Source: Candidatus Bathyarchaeota archaeon B26-1 (lineage in GTDB: Archaea; Thermoproteota; Bathyarchaeia; Bathyarchaeales; B26-1). From it: 10,120 nt of DNA. The stretch lies in contig LUCD01000051.1 in NCBI GenBank assembly GCA_001593925.1, forward strand, positions 1 through 10,120, given 5' to 3'. The notes beneath the pieces are model-generated. The model was given only the letters and a program-made list of their open reading frames with translations. It was not told the DNA's origin and did no database searches. Both the position numbers and the translations under genes were made by a program. Positions 6,110 to 10,120 of the stretch are shown one piece after another (position 1 is the first letter of the stretch; each line of letters opens with the position of its first letter).

Positions 6110-6997
6110 TCACCTCCCTTTAACGTACCTGAACACATCTTCCAAATCCCTTCTAACCCTAAACTTTCTCTTGAAGAACTGCAGAATGTTCTTTAGGTCC
6201 CTCCTCAAGTAGTAGTCGGCGTTCGGATGGTCAAGCCTAACGTACTGGGGCCAGTCTATTATGAGGATGTGAAAGTCAGGTTTTATTATGACGTTGAACT
6301 CGCTCAAGTCCGCATGTATAACCCCGGCATCCGAGTAGGCCTTTCTAACGTTGAGCAGTATCTCATCCAATACCCTCTCAGGCTCCGGAAGATCGACGAC
6401 CCTAGAGAGCTCTTCCCCCTCTATAATTCCCATCACAACCACATGCCGGTTCTGGCTCACCGGCTTCGGAACCGCGACCCCGCATGGGTAGATAATCTTC
6501 AGGGCCTCAAACTCCTTCTCGGCCGCCAAGCGTGACTGGTAAAGCCAAGAGACATGTCTCCTGTTGCCCACGTAGTCTCTAAGCCTCCTCGTCTGTCTAA
6601 AGCTCGTCCGCCCGAGACGGTGCATCTTGACGGCGACCCTCTCCCCGGAAGGCGTCAAGGCGTCATAGACGTCGGACTCCTTCCCGACGCCGAGCGGCTT
6701 CCCAAAAGCCTCTAGGACACCAGCCTTAACGAGGGCATTTATGGCTAGGCAGTCGTAACCCGCCATATTTAGGGAGTAACCGACGTAGAAGCCGACCCAT
6801 CTATATATGAGGCCGAACTCGTCGAGCCTAGAGAGGCGGTACTTGACCTCCTTCTCGGGGAGCCTGCACACCTTCACTAAGTCGCTCATGGGAACATAAC
6901 GGTGGCGGCTCATCTCGAGCTCTATGGCCGAGAGAACCCTGAAGTCTTCCGGCTCTAACTCTCGGTAAACCCTCACGGCAATGTCGGCTGACGACAT
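6110..6997 (-). CDS. rio2: RIO2-type serine/threonine protein kinase
   Basis: RIO2 is an atypical kinase/ATPase conserved in archaea and eukaryotes; in eukaryotes it acts in maturation of the small ribosomal subunit. The 295-residue protein has an N-terminal winged-helix domain (about residues 1-85, including EKEVKYRLSRLDEFGLI) followed by the kinase domain. The nucleotide loop is GVGKESDVY (103-111), the ATP-binding lysine is in AVKMHRLGRTSFR (K124), the catalytic loop is HADLSEFNVII (D230, N235), and the metal-binding IDWPQ replaces the usual DFG (D248). The winged helix and GXGKES loop identify RIO2 rather than RIO1. I chose ATG 6997; a TTG codon directly before it would add one residue. 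The gene lies 39 bases downstream of the ABC ATPase and has its own TATA-like element, so it may be transcribed separately. No active-site residue appears lost. Confidence 0.96.
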   Translation of the reverse strand: MSSADIAVRVYRELEPEDFRVLSAIELEMSRHRYVPMSDLVKVCRLPEKEVKYRLSRLDEFGLIYRWVGFYVGYSLNMAGYDCLAINALVKAGVLEAFGKPLGVGKESDVYDALTPSGERVAVKMHRLGRTSFRQTRRLRDYVGNRRHVSWLYQSRLAAEKEFEALKIIYPCGVAVPKPVSQNRHVVVMGIIEGEELSRVVDLPEPERVLDEILLNVRKAYSDAGVIHADLSEFNVIIKPDFHILIIDWPQYVRLDHPNADYYLRRDLKNILQFFKRKFRVRRDLEDVFRYVKGR

Positions 6998-7020
6998 CAA
7001 CCTAAAATTTATTCGAGAAC

Positions 7021-7030
7021 GATTTAAGAA
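7021..7030 (-). promoter_or_regulatory. Putative TATA box of rio2
   Basis: On the reverse strand this reads TTCTTAAATC, with the core centred near 7025. The expected transcription start is near 6999, two bases before the ATG at 6997, so the message would be essentially leaderless. No convincing Shine-Dalgarno sequence precedes the ATG, which agrees with this. The element lies within the short spacer after the ABC ATPase stop codon. Confidence 0.45.
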
Positions 7031-7036
7031 CTTCCC

Positions 7037-7930
7037 TTAGAGAGTTCCCATCCTCTGGAGTTCATCCTCTAGGCTTGACCTTAAGTTCTTGAGTCTCAGC
7101 CTCCTCTTGACGTACTCGTCGCCGTCGATCCTGCCGGTTCTAAACTCCATGTCAAGTTCTCTCAGCTGAGTGTCTATACTGGAGAGCCTAGCCCTAATCT
7201 GCTCTATGTATGAGGGTGGCTTAACGGTTTCAGCTAGCCTCAAAGGCTCTAGGCTCTCCTTTATCACGCCGTCCTCTATCCTCATTATTCTGTCGGCCGC
7301 CCGGGCTACGTTTGAGTCATGGGTTACCATGATAAGGGTCTTCTCGAACTCTCTGCTCACGTCCACGAGGTACCTGGTGACAAGATTAGCGTTCACGGAG
7401 TCAAGTTCACCCGTAGGCTCGTCTGCCAGTATCACTGGAGGATCGTTGGCTAAGGCGACGGCTATGGCGACGCGTTGTTGTTCGCCTCCGCTCAGCTCGT
7501 CTGGCTTGTGGCTTGCCCTATGGAGCATTCCAACGGCCTCCAGAAGCACCTTAACCCTCTTACGCCTCTTCCCCCTAGGGGTTCCCAGAGCTATCATTGG
7601 GAGTTCTATGTTCTCGGCCGCTGTTAAGGTCGGTATCAGGTTGAGGTTCTGGAAGATATATCCCACGGTCTTCCTCCTGTAATCTGTAAGTTGGCGTGGG
7701 GAGAGCGCGCTTACCTCGATCTTTCCAACCCTTACGGAGCCTGCTGTCGGCTGGTCGAGGCCCCCGATTAGGTTGAGTAGGGTAGTCTTGCCGCTTCCAC
7801 TTGGGCCGATTATAGAGACTATCTCCCCGTCTCTAACCTCCATGCTTAATCCTCTTAAGGCTTGAACCTCAACCTTTCCGACCCGATAAACCTTGAAGAC
7901 ATCTCTTATAACGATCTCCAAACCCAACAT
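7037..7930 (-). CDS. ABC transporter ATP-binding protein, MacB/LolD type, with helical C-terminal tail
   Basis: This is the cytoplasmic ATPase of an FtsX/MacB-type exporter. In 297 residues it shows Walker A GPSGSGKTT (42-50), Q-loop Q94 in YIFQNLNLIPTLTAAENIELP, signature LSGGEQQR (146-153), Walker B VILADE (166-171), the D-loop region GELDS (174-178) and switch histidine H204. The FQNLNLIPTLTAAEN and DEPTGELD wording is typical of the MacB/LolD group. Such proteins usually end near residue 225-235; here about 60 more residues form charged helices with a GRIDGDEYVKRRL turn, resembling a short SHOCT-like tail. I prefer ATG 7930, which overlaps the permease stop as TAATG and follows GGAGG (7936-7940) at five bases; a TTG at 7942 would add four residues. 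The substrate cannot be told. Confidence 0.95.
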   Translation of the reverse strand: MLGLEIVIRDVFKVYRVGKVEVQALRGLSMEVRDGEIVSIIGPSGSGKTTLLNLIGGLDQPTAGSVRVGKIEVSALSPRQLTDYRRKTVGYIFQNLNLIPTLTAAENIELPMIALGTPRGKRRKRVKVLLEAVGMLHRASHKPDELSGGEQQRVAIAVALANDPPVILADEPTGELDSVNANLVTRYLVDVSREFEKTLIMVTHDSNVARAADRIMRIEDGVIKESLEPLRLAETVKPPSYIEQIRARLSSIDTQLRELDMEFRTGRIDGDEYVKRRLRLKNLRSSLEDELQRMGTL

Positions 7931-8610
7931 TAAACCCTCCAAACAAGCTTAGACGAGTAGAGGAAAGCCATGACGATTATGGGTATTACCGCCGAGGCGG
8001 CTAGGAGAAGCCCTATAAGGGTCAACGTCAAGAGAGCCTCTGGCGGGAAGATCACCCTCGGCGCCACGAGTGGAGAGGCCACGTTCATGGCCGCCACGTT
8101 ACCCCTATCTATGAGGTAGCCCACGAACCCTCCCATCCCATAAGCTATTAGAAGGACTGTCAGGTTCTCGGCTAGAAGGGTCGCAACGACCTGTTTTAGG
8201 GAGAGCCCCCTAACCATGAGCAGAGTTATCTCCTTCCTCCGCTCCTGCATAGTCACGAAGGTCACTAAGGCCACTCCAACCGAAGCCGCCAAAGCCGCAA
8301 AGAAGACGCCGAGCCTCATTATGTTTAACGGTCCACTTATGAGGATGTTCTCATCCCTGAATCTCAGCTGCTCATCGACTGAGACAACCCACTCGACGCC
8401 CTCCAACTCTCGAATATTCTCGGCTATTCCTTCACCGTCGGCTTCCGGATTCAACCTCACAAGAATCTTAGCCATAGCTGAAACAGTCTTATTGACACAT
8501 TCATACAAGGATAAGTTTACGTATGAGTTGAGGCTCTGAACCATCCGCATGCGTTGCCTCAGCGAGAACCCTGTCACTTGAGGCACCTCAGGGCCATAGA
8601 AGGCTATCAC
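7930..8610 (-). CDS. C-terminal part of an FtsX/MacB-type ABC permease (separate frame)
   Basis: The frame encodes up to 226 residues. About 90 residues of soluble, probably extracytoplasmic sequence come first, then three membrane segments (about 97-119, 148-167, 192-217). Between the first two is the cytoplasmic loop MQERRKEITLLMVRGLSLKQ, the conserved FtsX-domain segment that contacts the ATPase. This is the second FtsX domain of a duplicated permease. The first codon GTG (8610) overlaps the stop of the upstream frame as GTGA. There is no signal peptide, and the soluble part begins in mid-domain (AFYGPEVPQVTG), so it reads as the continuation of the preceding frame after a -1 shift. An AGGAGGG sequence (8625-8631) lies 14 bases before the GTG, rather far for ordinary initiation. 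Family assignment is firm; independent translation is uncertain. Confidence 0.8.
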   Translation of the reverse strand: MIAFYGPEVPQVTGFSLRQRMRMVQSLNSYVNLSLYECVNKTVSAMAKILVRLNPEADGEGIAENIRELEGVEWVVSVDEQLRFRDENILISGPLNIMRLGVFFAALAASVGVALVTFVTMQERRKEITLLMVRGLSLKQVVATLLAENLTVLLIAYGMGGFVGYLIDRGNVAAMNVASPLVAPRVIFPPEALLTLTLIGLLLAASAVIPIIVMAFLYSSKLVWRV

Positions 8611-8631
8611 CGTTTGAAGGTTTTCCCTCCT
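8607..8631 (-). other. Frame junction within the ABC permease
   Basis: On the reverse strand the upstream frame reads ACC TTC AAA CGG TGA and the downstream frame begins at the GTG formed by the last G of CGG and TG of the stop. Joining the frames with a -1 shift gives GGKTFKR-VIAFYGPEV, a plausible continuous strand of a MacB-like periplasmic domain. Upstream, the -1 frame is also open across GGGAAAACC, so a shift could occur at several codons. There is no good X-XXY-YYZ slippery heptamer in the right phase. AGGAGGG lies nine bases before the AAA codon. A single missing base in this sequence would equally explain the break. Confidence 0.6.
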
Positions 8632-10120
8632 ATCCTTATGGAGATCGGGTCTCCAACATCTAGGTACTTTGAGAATTTACTGTCCAGTATGATGGTCTCG
8701 TTTGATAGGGAGCTGGGGAGCTCCTCTAGGCTGATCCCTTTGAACCACTCCTCCTCATAATAGGCGGTCTCAAGCCACTCCGCGGGGTTTATCGCCACGA
8801 TCTTCAGAGCCTCAGGGAAAGGGCTCTCCCCACTGAAACCCGTGTACTCAACTGTGAGGCTCTCTATCTCCGTCACGTTCTCCCTCAACCACTCGATGAT
8901 CGAGGTTACGTTATCAACCGACTCCGGAATTATGCTCAAGTCTGAACCTACGTAGGCTCGGATAAGCCTCTCGGTATAATCTTTCTGGGTGGCTATCTGG
9001 CCAACGGCCGAGACGCTGTAACCTACAATTATAGCTAAGAGGAAGGTGACCGAAGCAACTCTCGCGGCGTTCCTGCTCACGTTCTTCTCCGAGATCACGC
9101 TTAGGTCCCCAATAAAGAATCTTGCAACCCTCCCCAAAACCTTCTGAACCCCAACGGAGCCCTCAATAAATATCTTGGCGAAGCCCCAGAAGAAGAGTAT
9201 AGGTCCGAGATATGTTAAGATATTATCGACAAAGATTGTTGTCCGGAGGAGCAGGTTCGCCAAGAAGCCTCCCGCCCCTCCCCTCCACGTCGGCTGTACG
9301 AGGGACGCTACGTCGAGGCCGAGTATGAACATGACTATCTTATAGGTTCCGAGAGCCAAGGCGAGCCAGAGCCAGACCTTCCGGTAAGTTTTCGCCTCCT
9401 CCAAGTAGAGGTATTCTCTTAGGGCTTCCACAGTCTTCATCTTCGCGGCTCTCCTAGCAGGTTTGTAGACGGCTAAGAGGGCGATAGCCACCGAGAAGAC
9501 CGTTACGGAGACAACCGTCTCCAGATCGATCCTGAGAGTCTCCAAGGAGAGCCCTGCCGTGAAGGCTGGTGTGAAGACGGCTCCGAGAAGGATCCCCGCA
9601 GCGGCTCCGATCAACCCGATGAAGATCGCTTCTAGGAGGAACAGCCTAAGAAGTTGTCCGCTTGAAAACCCTTTCGTCGATAGGAGGCCTATCTCTCTAC
9701 GGCGCAGGTTGAATGAGACGTTTGAGACCGTGAGCCCCATATACCACGCCACGAAGAAGACCGGTAAAGCCAAGATCACCCCTTGAAGAACCATCATGAG
9801 CGAGATGCTTTCGTAGGAGTTTATCACGTTCAGTAGCTGGTTCTTTATGGAGAACCCTCCGTCTGGAAGCGAGACTCCGATTAGGTTCTCGAGCTGGGCC
9901 TCTAACGCCTCAAGGTTCACCCTCGAAGACTCGATGTCCCAAGCGTTGATTAGACTCTCCCTGTCTAGGCTTAAGATGACATCAACTGTCAAACCGTGTA
10001 TGGAGGGCGAGTAAGAGTGCACATCGTCTAGGATTCTAGAGAAGGTCGTGTTCCACCCTACAATTATGATGTTATGGGTGAAACGGCGGATACCAAAGGC
10101 CGCTAGCGGCGAGAAGATGG
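8607..10120 (-). CDS. FtsX/MacB-type ABC permease, main part (5' end outside window, frame broken at 3' end)
   Basis: The frame stays open to the right edge, so 503 residues are visible and the true start lies outside; the GTG at 10022 is internal. Numbering from the edge: a soluble extracytoplasmic region runs to about 105, then three membrane segments (about 110-134, 158-182, 200-217) with the FtsX loop LRRREIGLLSTKGFSSGQ between the first two. Two further hydrophobic stretches (about 247-267 and 300-318) lead to another membrane segment near 352-372 and a second extracytoplasmic domain, which stops abruptly after SIRIGGKTFKR. Large permeases with two FtsX domains are common in archaea and are usually one polypeptide with three more C-terminal membrane segments; those are in the next frame. 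With the ATPase it likely forms an exporter or a mechanotransmitting complex; the substrate is unknown. Confidence 0.88.
   Translation of the reverse strand, partial: IFSPLAAFGIRRFTHNIIIVGWNTTFSRILDDVHSYSPSIHGLTVDVILSLDRESLINAWDIESSRVNLEALEAQLENLIGVSLPDGGFSIKNQLLNVINSYESISLMMVLQGVILALPVFFVAWYMGLTVSNVSFNLRRREIGLLSTKGFSSGQLLRLFLLEAIFIGLIGAAAGILLGAVFTPAFTAGLSLETLRIDLETVVSVTVFSVAIALLAVYKPARRAAKMKTVEALREYLYLEEAKTYRKVWLWLALALGTYKIVMFILGLDVASLVQPTWRGGAGGFLANLLLRTTIFVDNILTYLGPILFFWGFAKIFIEGSVGVQKVLGRVARFFIGDLSVISEKNVSRNAARVASVTFLLAIIVGYSVSAVGQIATQKDYTERLIRAYVGSDLSIIPESVDNVTSIIEWLRENVTEIESLTVEYTGFSGESPFPEALKIVAINPAEWLETAYYEEEWFKGISLEELPSSLSNETIILDSKFSKYLDVGDPISIRIGGKTFKR

Noticed and set aside
10020..10022. 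GTG at 10022 as the start of the large permease
   Set aside because: The same frame continues upstream without a stop to the window edge with protein-like sequence (for example AAFGIRRFTHNIIIVGWN), so the codon is internal.
1..10120. Mobile elements, CRISPR arrays, tRNA or rRNA genes, defence systems
   Set aside because: No regularly spaced repeats, transposase-like products, terminal inverted repeats or tRNA-like cloverleaf segments were noticed. Nearly all the sequence is accounted for by housekeeping genes and one transporter.

Overview
The window is a piece of an archaeal chromosome. It carries an Sm-like RNA-binding protein and a RIO2 kinase, both of the archaeal/eukaryotic information-processing set. 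Its promoters look like TATA boxes placed to give short leaders. Arginine is mostly AGG/AGA, isoleucine is often ATA, and several starts appear to be TTG or GTG. Together these suggest a thermophilic member of the Thermoproteota (TACK) side of the archaea. That placement is an inference from style and gene content; no rRNA or other phylogenetic marker is present.

Left part: the first 298 codons of thiC (thiamine pyrimidine synthesis) run leftward off the window. They are divergent from a small Sm-like protein gene (1071-1313). The spacer between them holds two opposed TATA-like elements and a cluster of short palindromes.

Centre: four rightward genes form a tight operon for threonine synthesis from aspartate: thrB (homoserine kinase), thrC (threonine synthase), hom (homoserine dehydrogenase) and lysC (aspartate kinase with two ACT domains). 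thrB and thrC overlap by ATGA, thrC and hom almost abut, and hom and lysC are 21 bases apart. Of the five steps from aspartate to threonine, only aspartate-semialdehyde dehydrogenase is missing here. A TATA box and a dyad lie just upstream of thrB.

Right part, all leftward: an FtsX/MacB-type ABC exporter is followed by rio2, whose stop is only two bases from the lysC stop (convergent). The ATPase (7037-7930) has an unusual helical C-terminal tail. The permease is a large duplicated FtsX-type protein whose 5' end lies beyond the right edge. Its reading frame breaks at 8607-8610, inside the second extracytoplasmic domain, giving two frames that overlap as GTGA. This looks more like a frameshift (natural, programmed or from assembly) than two independently designed genes.

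Overall this is a conserved housekeeping neighbourhood. I see no mobile element, CRISPR array, tRNA or rRNA, and no clear new system. The points most worth a second look are the broken permease frame, the LSm6-like character of the Sm protein, the ATPase tail, and the possible operators upstream of thiC and thrB.
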